This document shows positions 56,589 through 64,000 of a stretch of DNA of 64,000 nt, piece by piece. Below the pieces are notes generated by a model. The model saw only the letters and a program-made list of their open reading frames with translations, had not been told where the DNA came from and ran no database searches. The stretch comes from Streptomyces shenzhenensis (GTDB taxonomy: Bacteria > Actinomycetota > Actinomycetes > Streptomycetales > Streptomycetaceae). Position 1 is the stretch's first letter; every line of letters begins with the position of its first letter. Both the position numbers and the translations under genes were made by a program. The DNA lies in the NCBI RefSeq assembly GCF_003688995.1, contig NZ_PENI01000004.1:62001-126000 (forward strand). The letters are read 5' to 3'.

Positions 56589-56945
56589 GACGGGTTGTCG
56601 TCGGCCGGCGTGCCGTTGTCGTCCGGACTGCCGTCGGTGTCGGGTGGGTGATCGCCGCTCGACGGGCGCTGCCGGCCGACGCGTCGTTGCCCGGTGGGTG
56701 GGTTGTCGCTGGCCGGCGTGTCGTTGTCGTCGGGTGGGTGATCGTCGTCTGACGGGTGCTGCTGGCCGGAGTGCTGTTGCCCCGCGGACGGGTTGTCGCT
56801 GGCCGGCGTGCCGTTGTCGTCCGGTCTGCCGTCGGTGTCGGGTGGGTGATCGCCGTCTGACGGGCGCGTCGGCCGACGCGTCGTTGCCCGGTGGGTGGGT
56901 TGTCGCTGGCCGGCGTGTCGTTGTCGGCCGGTCCGCCGTCGGCGC
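56589..56945. repeat. Imperfect tandem repeat, period 198 bp
   Basis: The block starting GACGGGTTGTCG and running through GTGCCGTTGTCGTCCGG, GGTGGGTGATCGCCG, GACGCGTCGTTGCCCGG and TGGGTGGGTTGTCGCTGG occurs at 56589 and again at 56787. Each 198-bp unit holds two related sub-units of about 110 and 88 bp. It fills the gap after the ABC exporter. Neither strand shows a recognisable protein. Confidence 0.8.
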
Positions 56946-57112
56946 CCGGCGGACCACCGGCGGCCGACGCCCCGTCAGCCGGACGGCCCCCGTCGCCCAC
57001 GGCCGCGCAACCATCCGACGCATGTCGTGCGTCCGTACATCAGTACGTTCACCGCCGCCCGGCCGTCGTACCGCCGACGGTCGTGCGGCGTCCGCGACAC
57101 GGGAGGACGACA

Positions 57113-57505
57113 GTGGGCAGTGGTGCGATGCGCAGGCGGCTGGCGCTCGGCGTGGCCGTGCTGGCCGCCTCCGGGGCGCTCGTCCTGGTGGCGCCCGGCG
57201 GCGCGCTGGCGGCGTCGGACGGTCTCTGCGCCGGGCGCAAGGTGAAGACCCTGCCCTTCGCCACCGGCGCCGTGCATGTCTACAAGCGCAACGGCTACGT
57301 CTGCGCGGTCACCCTCCCCACGCAGCCCGGCACCAAGCGCACCATGTCGGTCAGTGTGCAGGCGCGCGGCAACCGCCCGGTCGTGGACGAGGGCCGCTTC
57401 GCGTACCGGGCGGGCCCGGTGACCGTGCACGCCGGGCACCGGTGCGTGTGGGTCAAGGGGGCGGTGGCCCGCGGCTCGGTGAGTTCCGGCTGGATCCTGT
57501 GCTGA
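57113..57505 (+). CDS. Small secreted four-cysteine protein
   Basis: 130 aa. The signal peptide (RRRLALGVAVLAASGALVLV, cleavage near GALAA at residue 34) releases a mature protein of about 96 residues with exactly four cysteines: DGLCAGRK, GYVCAVTL, HRCVWVKG, and a C-terminal GWILC in which Cys is the last residue. The pattern predicts two disulfides and a compact beta fold. I use GTG 57113 because GGGAGGA lies 5 bases before it; ATG 57128 is an alternative. No family recognised. It stands alone between a repeat region and the S28-type peptidase gene. Confidence 0.78.
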   Translation: MGSGAMRRRLALGVAVLAASGALVLVAPGGALAASDGLCAGRKVKTLPFATGAVHVYKRNGYVCAVTLPTQPGTKRTMSVSVQARGNRPVVDEGRFAYRAGPVTVHAGHRCVWVKGAVARGSVSSGWILC

Positions 57506-57615
57506 CCCCGCCGGGCCCGCCCGCCCCGCCGACCGGGCGCTGAGTCAATCCCCTCTGGTGTGAAGCGAGTTGCTCCGATAGCTTCCGGCGCACATCTGTT
57601 TCACAGGGAGGGTGC

Positions 57616-59049
57616 ATGCGCAAGGCGCTCAGATGGCTGCTCGCGCTCACGGTGCTCATAGGCACGCTGAGCACGGCGGGGACGGCCACCGCTGCCCAGC
57701 CGGCCACCACCGGCGGCACGGACATCGAGGAACGGCTCCTCGCGATACCGGGCATGAGCCTGGTCGAGGAGAAGCCCTACACCGGCTACCGCTTCTTCGT
57801 CCTCACCTACACCCAGCCGGTCGACCACCGGCACCCGTCCAAGGGCACGTTCCAGCAGCGGATCACCGTGCTGCACAAGGACGTCTCCCGCCCGACGGTC
57901 TTCTACACCGGCGGCTACAACGTCTCCACCACCCCCAGCCGCCGCGAGCCGACCCAGATCGTGGACGGCAACCAGGTCTCCATGGAGTACCGGTTCTTCA
58001 CCCCGTCCCGCCCGGCCCCGGCCGACTGGTCCAAGCTCGACATCTGGCAGGCGGCCAGTGACCAGCACCGCATCTTCACGGCCCTGAAGAAGATCTACCC
58101 CGCCAACTGGCTTGCGACGGGCGGCTCCAAGGGCGGCATGACCGCCACCTACTACGAGCGCTTCTACCCGCGCGACATGGACGGCGTCGTGGCGTACGTG
58201 GCCCCCAACGACGTGGTCAACAAGGAGGACTCGGCCTACGACCGGTTCTTCGCGACCGTCGGCACCAAGGAGTGCCGGGACCGGCTGAACGCGGTCCAGC
58301 GGGAGGCGCTGGTGCGCCGTCAGGCGCTGGAGGAGACGTACGCGGCGTACGCCGCGGACAACGACTTCACCTTCGGCACCATCGGCAGCCTGGACCGCGC
58401 CTACGAGGCCGTCGTCCTCGACTATGTCTGGGGCTTCTGGCAGTACAGCGGCCTGGCCGCCTGCGACACCGTACCGGCGGACGCCGAGCACGCCACCGAC
58501 CGGGAGATCTGGGACTCCGTCGACGCCATCTCCGGCTTCTCCGCCTACACCGACCAGGGCCTGGAGCCGTACACGCCGTACTACTACCAGGCGGGCACGC
58601 AGCTGGGCGCGCCGACGATCCACTTCCCGTACATCGAGAAGAAGTACATCAAGTACGGCTACCAGCCGCCCCGGAACTTCGTGCCCCGGTCCATCCCGAT
58701 GAAGTTCCAGCCGCACGCGATGCGCGACGTGGACACCTGGGTCCGCCACCACGCCACGCGCATGCTCTTCGTCTACGGCCAGAACGACCCCTGGGGCGCC
58801 GAGCGGTTCCGCCTCGGCCACGGCGCCCGGGACTCGTACGTGCTCACCGCGCCCGGCATGAACCACGGCGCGAACGTGGCCGGTCTGGTGGCCGACGAGA
58901 AGGCGCTGGCCACCGCCCGCGTCCTGGAGTGGGCCGGTGTCGCCTCCCCGGCGGTCGCCGCGGACCCGTCGGCGGCCCGGCCACTGGCCCGTTTCGACGC
59001 CAGGCTGGACGTCCGCGACGTGGAGCGCGAACAGGCGCTGCGCCCATGA
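57616..59049 (+). CDS. Secreted S28-type serine peptidase (prolyl/tripeptidyl aminopeptidase-like)
   Basis: 477 aa. A signal peptide (LRWLLALTVLIGTLSTAGTA, cleavage near TATAA) precedes an alpha/beta-hydrolase with the S28-like catalytic triad: S171 in ATGGSKGGMTATYY, Asp in FVYGQNDPWGAERF and His in GMNHGANVAGLVAD. The N-terminal LTYTQPVDHRHPSKGTFQQR is the hallmark of Streptomyces secreted tripeptidyl aminopeptidases that trim peptides from secreted proteins. It is preceded by a GGGAGGG ribosome site. A tandem hairpin and repeat region follow the gene. Confidence 0.92.
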   Translation: MRKALRWLLALTVLIGTLSTAGTATAAQPATTGGTDIEERLLAIPGMSLVEEKPYTGYRFFVLTYTQPVDHRHPSKGTFQQRITVLHKDVSRPTVFYTGGYNVSTTPSRREPTQIVDGNQVSMEYRFFTPSRPAPADWSKLDIWQAASDQHRIFTALKKIYPANWLATGGSKGGMTATYYERFYPRDMDGVVAYVAPNDVVNKEDSAYDRFFATVGTKECRDRLNAVQREALVRRQALEETYAAYAADNDFTFGTIGSLDRAYEAVVLDYVWGFWQYSGLAACDTVPADAEHATDREIWDSVDAISGFSAYTDQGLEPYTPYYYQAGTQLGAPTIHFPYIEKKYIKYGYQPPRNFVPRSIPMKFQPHAMRDVDTWVRHHATRMLFVYGQNDPWGAERFRLGHGARDSYVLTAPGMNHGANVAGLVADEKALATARVLEWAGVASPAVAADPSAARPLARFDARLDVRDVEREQALRP

Positions 59050-59054
59050 CACAA

Positions 59055-59092
59055 GGGGCTGCGCCCACCGTCCGTACGGCGGACGCAGCCCC
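59055..59092. terminator. Hairpin terminator after the S28-type peptidase gene
   Basis: GGGGCTGCG (59055-59063) pairs with CGCAGCCCC (59084-59092), starting 5 bp after the stop codon. A second hairpin with a 10-bp stem and AAA loop (59098-59120, CCCGCGCCCC/GGGGCGCGGG) follows at once. Confidence 0.8.
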
Positions 59093-59110
59093 CTCCACCC
59101 GCGCCCCAAA

Positions 59111-59305
59111 GGGGCGCGGGGAACTGCGCGCCCAGCCACGACGGCGCCGCACATGGCCGACGGCATGACCCCAAGGGGGCGCGGGGAACTGCGCGCCCAG
59201 CCACGACGGCGCCGCACATGGCCGACGGCATGACCCCAAGGGGGCGCGGGGAACTGCGCGCCCAGCCACGACGGCGCCGCACATGGTCGACGACATATCG
59301 CGCCA
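59111..59305. repeat. Three near-exact 65-bp tandem repeats
   Basis: The unit begins GGGGCGCGGGGAACTGCGCG and continues CCCAGCCACGACGGCGCCGC, then ACATGGCCGACGGCATGACC. It starts at 59111, 59176 and 59241, a period of exactly 65 bp; only the end of the third copy is changed (ACATGGTCGACGACAT). The GGGGCGCGGGGAACTGCGCG element is, to my knowledge, a dispersed intergenic repeat common in Streptomyces. Confidence 0.93.
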
Positions 59306-59320
59306 GATCCAGCGAAGCGC

Positions 59321-61147
59321 TCAGTACGACAGCCCGTGTCCGATCGGGTACAGCACCCGGCCCGGATCGTCCGCCCGCGGCACCGGCACCGGCAGCCTGC
59401 CCCGCGGTGCGACCCGCCCGGCGATCACCCGGGCGGCGGCGCGCAGCTCCACGTCGGTCCACGAGTACGTCGCCAGGCAGCCCGGTACGGACGGCAGCTG
59501 CGCGACGTCGTACGGGTTGCGGACGGCGACGGCCACGACCGGCTTCCCGGTGGCGAGGAGCTGTTCGACGAGAGACTTCTGGGAGCCGGCCGCCGAGACG
59601 TTGTACGTCCCCACGACCACCGCGTCCGCGTCCCGCGCGGCGGCCACCGCCCGCGCGACGGTGGCGGCGGAGGGTGCCGTGCCGGTGGAGAGCGCGGTGG
59701 CCGTGAAGCCCAGCTCGGTCAGGGCGGCGGCCAGGACACCGGTGGGCGGGCCGGTCGTACCGGACGGGGAGGCCGGATCGGCGCCCACCACCAGGAGCTT
59801 GCGGTGCGTCCGGCGGGACAGCGGGAGGATGCCGCCCTCGTTGACCAGCAGGGTCGTCGTGCGCTCGGCGATCCGGTCGGCGGCGGCCAGGTGCGCGGGC
59901 GTGCCGACGGTGCGGCCGACCCGCGCGGGGTCGGCGTACGGGTGGTCGAACAGGCCGAGCCGGGCCTTGAGGCGCAGGATGCGCAGGATCGATTCGTCGA
60001 GCCGGGCCTCCGTCAGTTCGCCGCCGCGCACGGCCGCCAGCACGGCGTTCCAGGCCACATCGAGCGTCGGCGGGTTGAGAAGCTGGTCGACGCCCGCCTG
60101 CAGCGCGAGCACCGGCACCCGGTCGTCGCCGTACTTGGTCCGCACGCCCTCCATGCCGAGGGAGTCGGTCACCACGACCCCGTCGTAACCCAGCTCCTCG
60201 CGCAGGATGCCGGTGACGACGGTACGGGACAGGGTGGCCGGGTCGCCCGAGTCGTCCAGGGCCGGGAACTGGATGTGCGCGGTCATGATCGAGTCGACGC
60301 CGGCCCTGATCGCGGCGCGGAAGGGGGCCGCGTCGAGCCCTTCCCACCGGTCCCGGCTGTGGGTGATCACGGGGAAGCCGTAGTGACTGTCGACGGCGGT
60401 GTCCCCGTGCCCGGGGAAGTGCTTGGCGGTCGCCGCGACCCCGGACGACTGATATCCCGTCACCTCGGCCGCCACCAGCCCGGCCACGGCGTCCGGGTCG
60501 GCCCCGAAGGACCGTACGCCGATCACCGGGTTGGCCGGGTCGACGTTCACGTCGGCGTCGGGGGAGTAGTCCTGGTTGATGCCCATCGCGCGCAGCTCGG
60601 CGCCCGAGATGCGGCCCAGGGTGCGGGCGTCGGCGCGGGAGCCGCCCGCGCCGACGGCCATCGCGCCCGGGAAGAGGGTGGCGGGCCTGCCGACCCGGCA
60701 GACGATGCCGTGCTCCTGGTCGGTCGCGATGAGCACGGGCAACCCGCGGGGCCGGCCGAGGGAGGCCCGCTGGATGCCGTTGGACAGCTCGGCGATCTGG
60801 CGGGGGTCCCTGGTGTTGTGTGCCCAGGCGAAGTAGATGATGCCGCCGACGCGGTACCTGGCGATCAGCTCGGCGGCGGTCCGTACGCCGATCTCGTCCA
60901 GGTTGGCGTCGATGTCGCTCTGGTCGGGGGCGGTGGCCGAGTGGCCGTACACCCGCATGACGAAGAGCTGGCCGACCTTCTCCTCCAGGGTCATACGGGA
61001 GATGAGGGCGCGGAGCCGTTTGTCGCCGGGGGCGGCGTCGGCGTGCGCGGTCCCGCCGGCGGCGAGGGCGGCGGTGAGGCCCGCGGTCGCGGCGAGGACG
61101 GTGCGTCTGGCGGGCCGGGCGGTGTTTCCCGTGCTCGTGTCGGGCAC
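59321..61147 (-). CDS. Secreted GH3 beta-N-acetylglucosaminidase (NagZ-like)
   Basis: 608 aa. The N-terminus ARRTVLAATAGLTAALAAGG is a twin-arginine-type signal. The GH3 catalytic domain (about 45-390) has LPVLIATDQEHGIVCRVGRP, the NagZ hallmark KHFPGHGDTAVDSHYGFPVI containing the His that acts with the unusual acid/base, and the nucleophile D328 in VVVTDSLGMEGV. A C-terminal alpha/beta domain follows (about 410-600). It probably releases GlcNAc from wall or chitin fragments outside the cell. Start is GTG 61147, with GGAAGGAG before it. A perfect 9-bp inverted repeat at 61200-61236 may be its operator. Confidence 0.9.
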   Translation of the reverse strand: MPDTSTGNTARPARRTVLAATAGLTAALAAGGTAHADAAPGDKRLRALISRMTLEEKVGQLFVMRVYGHSATAPDQSDIDANLDEIGVRTAAELIARYRVGGIIYFAWAHNTRDPRQIAELSNGIQRASLGRPRGLPVLIATDQEHGIVCRVGRPATLFPGAMAVGAGGSRADARTLGRISGAELRAMGINQDYSPDADVNVDPANPVIGVRSFGADPDAVAGLVAAEVTGYQSSGVAATAKHFPGHGDTAVDSHYGFPVITHSRDRWEGLDAAPFRAAIRAGVDSIMTAHIQFPALDDSGDPATLSRTVVTGILREELGYDGVVVTDSLGMEGVRTKYGDDRVPVLALQAGVDQLLNPPTLDVAWNAVLAAVRGGELTEARLDESILRILRLKARLGLFDHPYADPARVGRTVGTPAHLAAADRIAERTTTLLVNEGGILPLSRRTHRKLLVVGADPASPSGTTGPPTGVLAAALTELGFTATALSTGTAPSAATVARAVAAARDADAVVVGTYNVSAAGSQKSLVEQLLATGKPVVAVAVRNPYDVAQLPSVPGCLATYSWTDVELRAAARVIAGRVAPRGRLPVPVPRADDPGRVLYPIGHGLSY

Positions 61148-61199
61148 GTGCGCTCCTTCCGGAGGGGGATCCGTGGAGGTGCAGGGTGAACCACTGAAG

Positions 61200-61236
61200 G
61201 AAACTTCCGAGGAGTCACCAATATCCGGGAAGTTTC
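61200..61236. promoter_or_regulatory. Inverted repeat upstream of the GH3 gene
   Basis: GAAACTTCC (61200-61208) and GGAAGTTTC (61228-61236) form a perfect 9-bp inverted repeat with a 19-bp spacer, 53-89 bp upstream of the GH3 start. The AT-rich arms stand out from the surroundings and suggest a repressor site, for example of an amino-sugar regulator. Confidence 0.6.
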
Positions 61237-61284
61237 TGCCAGTCAAGGGAGCGCACAGGTCCACGGCGGTCCGTGACCGGCCCG

Positions 61285-62082
61285 CTACGCCGCCTCGCTC
61301 AGCAGCCGCGTCAGATGTGCGCGGCCCGCGCCCAGCAGGCCCGGCAGCGGCGCGGCCGACTCGTACCACCGCTTCTCGTACTCCCAGCACAGCCAGCCGT
61401 CCCAGCCGTGCCGGCACAGCACGTCCACGCACTCGGTCAGCGGCAGCACCCCGGCGCCGAGCGGCAGCGGGGTGGTGTCGTCGGCCGAGGCGATGTCCTT
61501 GACCTGGACGTAGCCGAGGTACGGGGCGAGCGCCCGGTAGGTCTCCGAGGGCTGCTCGCCGCCCAGCCAGGTGTACATCACGTCCCACAGCGCACCGACC
61601 TGGGGGTGCCCCACCGCACCGAGCACGCGGCTCGCGGCGGCACCGGTGCGGTGCGAGTCATGGGTCTCCAGCAGGATGCGCACGCCGCGGGCGGCGGCCT
61701 GCTCGGCGACATCGGTGAGCCGCCGTACGGCGGTCGCGTCGGCGTCCGCCGCGGGCTGGTCGCCGCCGCCGGGGAAGACCCGGACGAAGGGCGCGTCCAG
61801 GTCGTGGGCGAGGTCGAGGAGGTGCCGGATCTCGGTGAGCACGGGTTCGTCGGCACCGGGCGCGGCGACCCGCGCGTACCCGGCGAGGCCCAGCACCTCG
61901 ACCCCGGCCGCCGTGAACGCGGCGGCTGCGGCGGCCCGTTCGGCGGGGCCGAGGCCCGGATGCACCGGTTCCTCCGGATGGGCGCGCAACTCGACACCGT
62001 GGTAGCCGTGCGCGGTCGCGAGGGCCAGCACCTCGGACAGGGGCAGGCCGGGGACGCCGAGGGTGGAGAAGGCGAGCTTCAT
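61285..62082 (-). CDS. Sugar phosphate isomerase/epimerase (xylose-isomerase-like TIM barrel)
   Basis: 265 aa soluble protein of the AP-endonuclease-2 superfamily. Motifs: MKLAFSTLGVPGLPLSEVLA, YHGVELRAHPEEP, ILLETHDSHRTGAAASRVLG, VGALWDVMYTW and the C-terminal WDGWLCWEYEKRW, giving metal-binding Glu, His and Asp at strand ends as in hexulose epimerases. Substrate unknown. Start ATG 62082 is preferred to the in-frame GTG 62088. It begins 18 bp after the MarR-GNAT gene ends and may be in one operon with it. Confidence 0.88.
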   Translation of the reverse strand: MKLAFSTLGVPGLPLSEVLALATAHGYHGVELRAHPEEPVHPGLGPAERAAAAAAFTAAGVEVLGLAGYARVAAPGADEPVLTEIRHLLDLAHDLDAPFVRVFPGGGDQPAADADATAVRRLTDVAEQAAARGVRILLETHDSHRTGAAASRVLGAVGHPQVGALWDVMYTWLGGEQPSETYRALAPYLGYVQVKDIASADDTTPLPLGAGVLPLTECVDVLCRHGWDGWLCWEYEKRWYESAAPLPGLLGAGRAHLTRLLSEAA

Positions 62083-62100
62083 GACCACGGACCTTAACCG

Positions 62101-63027
62101 TCACTCACCGGTTCCGCGGAGATCCAACCGCCAGTCCTGCCCGTTCAGGTCGCGGCCGAAGGAGCGGTGCGGTTTCTCGGCGACGAGCACGAAGCCGTGG
62201 CGCTGGTAGACGCGCCGCGCGGCGGTGAGCACGTCGTTGGTCCACAGCACCAGGTCCCGGTAGCCGACCCCGCGCGCGAAGTCGACGACGGCCTGCACCA
62301 GCCGGTCCCCGACGCCGAGCCCGCGTGCCTCGGGCTCGACGAGGAGCAGCCGCAGCCGGGCGGTCGCGGGTGCCTCGTCCCGTACGCACATCACACAGCC
62401 CACCGGCCGGCCGCTCCCGTCCTCGGCGATCCACACCCGCTCCAGATGCGGGTCGTGGTCCTCGGCGAAGTCGGCGACGATGCGGGCGACCAGCCCCTCG
62501 TAGTCGGAGTTCCAGCCGTACTCGGCGGCGTACAGCGCGGCGTTGCGCTGCACGATCCAGCCGAGGTCGCCGGGGCGGGGTGCGCGCAGCGTGATGCCCT
62601 CGCGGCCGTCCGGGCCGAGGATGACCTGGATGGTCCGCATCGCCTCCGTGAGCCGCGGCCGGTCGCCGGGGGCGACGGAGCCGAGCAGCGAGCCGACGCT
62701 CTCCCGTGCCCGCTCGTCCAGCAGGTCGGCGGCCTCCCGGCCCCGCGGGGTGAGGCTGACGCGCCGGCGCCGGGGGTCCTTCTCGGAGGGGGCCCGCTCG
62801 ATCAGCCCGTCCTGCTCGAACTTGTTCAGGATGCGGCTCAGGTACCCCGCGTCCAGGGAGAGTTCGGTACGCAGATCGGCGGCGTCCGTACGGGAGGAGT
62901 GCGCGAGCTCGTACAGCACGCGGGACTCGGTGAGGGTGTAGGGGGCGTACAGATGGCGGCCGTAGTCGAGGGCGCCGATGAGGTTCGTGTAGAAGCGGTT
63001 GAAGGCACGGATGTCCTGAACGGTCAT
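62101..63027 (-). CDS. MarR-type regulator fused to a GNAT acetyltransferase
   Basis: 308 aa. The N-terminal MarR winged-helix domain (about 1-145) shows YTLTESRVLYELAHS, LDAGYLSRILNKFEQDGLIE and the wing SEKDPRRRRVSLTPRG. A GNAT N-acetyltransferase follows (about 147-300) with the acetyl-CoA motif RLLLVEPEARGLGVGDRLVQ and ARRVYQRHGFVLVAEKPHRS. Such bifunctional proteins are common in actinobacteria; whether the enzyme acts on a metabolite or protein is unknown. The sugar isomerase gene follows by 18 bp. Confidence 0.92.
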   Translation of the reverse strand: MTVQDIRAFNRFYTNLIGALDYGRHLYAPYTLTESRVLYELAHSSRTDAADLRTELSLDAGYLSRILNKFEQDGLIERAPSEKDPRRRRVSLTPRGREAADLLDERARESVGSLLGSVAPGDRPRLTEAMRTIQVILGPDGREGITLRAPRPGDLGWIVQRNAALYAAEYGWNSDYEGLVARIVADFAEDHDPHLERVWIAEDGSGRPVGCVMCVRDEAPATARLRLLLVEPEARGLGVGDRLVQAVVDFARGVGYRDLVLWTNDVLTAARRVYQRHGFVLVAEKPHRSFGRDLNGQDWRLDLRGTGE

Positions 63028-63724
63028 GATGCGACCCCGATGGCCCGATCCCCGGCAACACCAAGGGACCCGATGATTGACTCAGTCAGAAATAAGCTTC
63101 CCCAAATCCGAGCCGCCACACCACTCCCCACCGAGCCATACGGCTTGCCGGGCATGGGTCCGCCACTCGCCGGGCCTGCCGCCGGCTGGGTGTGCGCCCC
63201 GGCTCGCCGTGCCTGCCGCCCACGGCGTTTGCCATGCCCGCCAGGTGAGGACCAACCCGGCGTCCGCCTTCCGGCGCCGTCACGCCGGCCGGCCCTGTTG
63301 GGGCAACGGTTTGCCGATCGCCGCGCCTGCTGATCGCGGGTCCGTAATCCACCGCGCCTGCGGCCCGCCGGGCATGGGCTCACCGCTTGCCGCGTCCCCG
63401 GGGCGCGCGTCCGTTGCCTACCTCGCCTGCCACCCGCGGTGCTTGCCGTGCCCGCAGGGCATGGGCCCCAGCCCCCCCGCCCGTCGCCCACAGTGCTAGC
63501 CGTGCCCGCCGGACATGGGCTCACCGCTCGCCGTATCCCCAGGGCGTGGGCCCGGCCTACCTCGCCCGCCACCCACGGCGCTTGCCGAGCCCGCGGGACG
63601 TGGGCTCACCGCTTGCCGCGTCCCCGGGGCGCGCGTCCGTTGCCTACCTCGCCTGCCACCCGCGGTGCTTGCCGCGTCCGCTGGGCATGGGCCCCGGCCC
63701 AGCGCGCCCGCAGGGGTTCGTGGG
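63028..63724. repeat. Intergenic region filled by degenerate repeats
   Basis: Blocks of GGGCTCACCGCTTGCCGCG type occur at 63376, 63516 and 63602. A 75-base match recurs at 226 bp distance (63376 and 63602), running through CCCCGGGGCGCGCGTCCG and CCTACCTCGCCTGCCACC. Shorter GCTTGCCGTGCCCGC-like words are scattered between 63130 and 63690. No gene is recognised. Confidence 0.75.
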
Positions 63725-64000
63725 TCAGTGGCCGGGTGGGCCCGAGGAGCCGCGGATTGTTAGTTCGCCGGTGATCGTTGCGATTCCGTCGGGGGGTGCT
63801 TCCTCGCGGCCCATCGCGATGCGGCCCGCGCGGGCGCCCGCCTCGGCGAGGGGCAGTCGGACCGTCGTCAGCGCCGGTACCGCGTCGATGCTGAACGGCA
63901 GGTCGTCGAAGCCGGCCACCGAGACGTCCTCGGGGATGCGCAGGCCGGACTCGCGCAGCGCGGCACACGCGCCGAGCGCGACGGAGTCGTTCGCGGCGAC
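63725..64000 (-). CDS. LacI-family regulator, C-terminal part (cut by window edge)
   Basis: The last 91 residues of a LacI/GalR regulator that begins beyond base 64000. The sensor domain C-lobe is seen: VAANDSVALGACAALRESGL, then IPEDVSVAGFDDLPFSIDAV, PALTTVRLPLAEAGARAG and a C-terminal ELTIRGSSGPPGH. These correspond to the effector-domain region near strands and helices of lobe 2. The ligand, start and regulated genes are outside the window. Confidence 0.9.
   Translation of the reverse strand, partial: VAANDSVALGACAALRESGLRIPEDVSVAGFDDLPFSIDAVPALTTVRLPLAEAGARAGRIAMGREEAPPDGIATITGELTIRGSSGPPGH

Noticed and set aside
63024..63572. Minus-strand 182-codon frame with repeating PCPAGTAST words
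   Set aside because: It is a translation of the degenerate DNA repeats and shows no protein-like conservation or domain.

Overview
The window is about 64 kb of very GC-rich actinobacterial chromosome, almost certainly Streptomyces. The evidence is the strong third-position G/C bias, GTG starts, CebR, DmdR/IdeR and DnaA boxes of Streptomyces type, an adpA gene with a TTA codon between its domains, and a gene order that (from memory, not a search) follows the S. coelicolor region around SCO2765-SCO2805. No prophage, biosynthetic megacluster, CRISPR array or rRNA operon is visible. Most of the window is core chromosome, with degraded and repetitive islands.

Layout. 1-7.8 kb: a PAP2-type membrane phosphatase, a histidine phosphatase, an HTH/TPR regulator, a spermidine-synthase-like protein and an OmpR-type two-component system with two DnaA boxes in front. 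8-16 kb: carbohydrate use, with a secreted CBM2-GH18 protein and the cellobiose/cellotriose system bglC-cebG-cebF-cebE divergent from cebR, with CebR operators. 16-20 kb: tRNA-His, oligoribonuclease (ornA) and the developmental regulator adpA, beside a relic zone at the tRNA 3' end; then a universal stress protein. 20-30 kb: glmS, a DUF4429/SHOCT protein, and desferrioxamine biosynthesis (desABCD) plus the receptor desE, each with an iron box. 30-39 kb: leucine/branched-chain acyl-CoA catabolism (acyl-CoA dehydrogenase, HMG-CoA lyase, methylcrotonyl-CoA carboxylase alpha and beta) divergent from a TetR regulator with twin palindromes, then a second acyl-CoA dehydrogenase and a TesB-like thioesterase.

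39-51 kb: a secreted Gly/His-repeat peptide, a predicted phosphatase, a PucR regulator divergent from a ureohydrolase and a ThDP-dependent enzyme, a secreted endonuclease I-family nuclease, a large GT39-type membrane glycosyltransferase, a beta-lactamase-fold serine hydrolase and a phytase-like secreted protein. 51-64 kb: intergenic repeats dominate. A roughly 1.2-kb degenerate array ends in a decayed IS30-family transposase, followed by six 18-bp repeats, a 198-bp-period repeat, three exact 65-bp repeats and a further degenerate array. Between them lie a fused heterodimeric ABC exporter, a small four-cysteine secreted protein, an S28-type peptidase, a GH3 (NagZ-like) enzyme, a xylose-isomerase-fold protein, a MarR-GNAT fusion, and the C-terminus of a LacI regulator cut by the window edge.

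The functional modules are cellulose-derived sugar uptake and hydrolysis under CebR, iron-repressed siderophore production and uptake, leucine breakdown under a TetR protein, and developmental control by AdpA. No wholly new multi-gene system is proved. The observations most worth checking are the ureohydrolase/ThDP-enzyme pair, the Gly/His-repeat peptide, the relic zone at tRNA-His, the paired DnaA boxes and the repeat arrays of the right-hand third.
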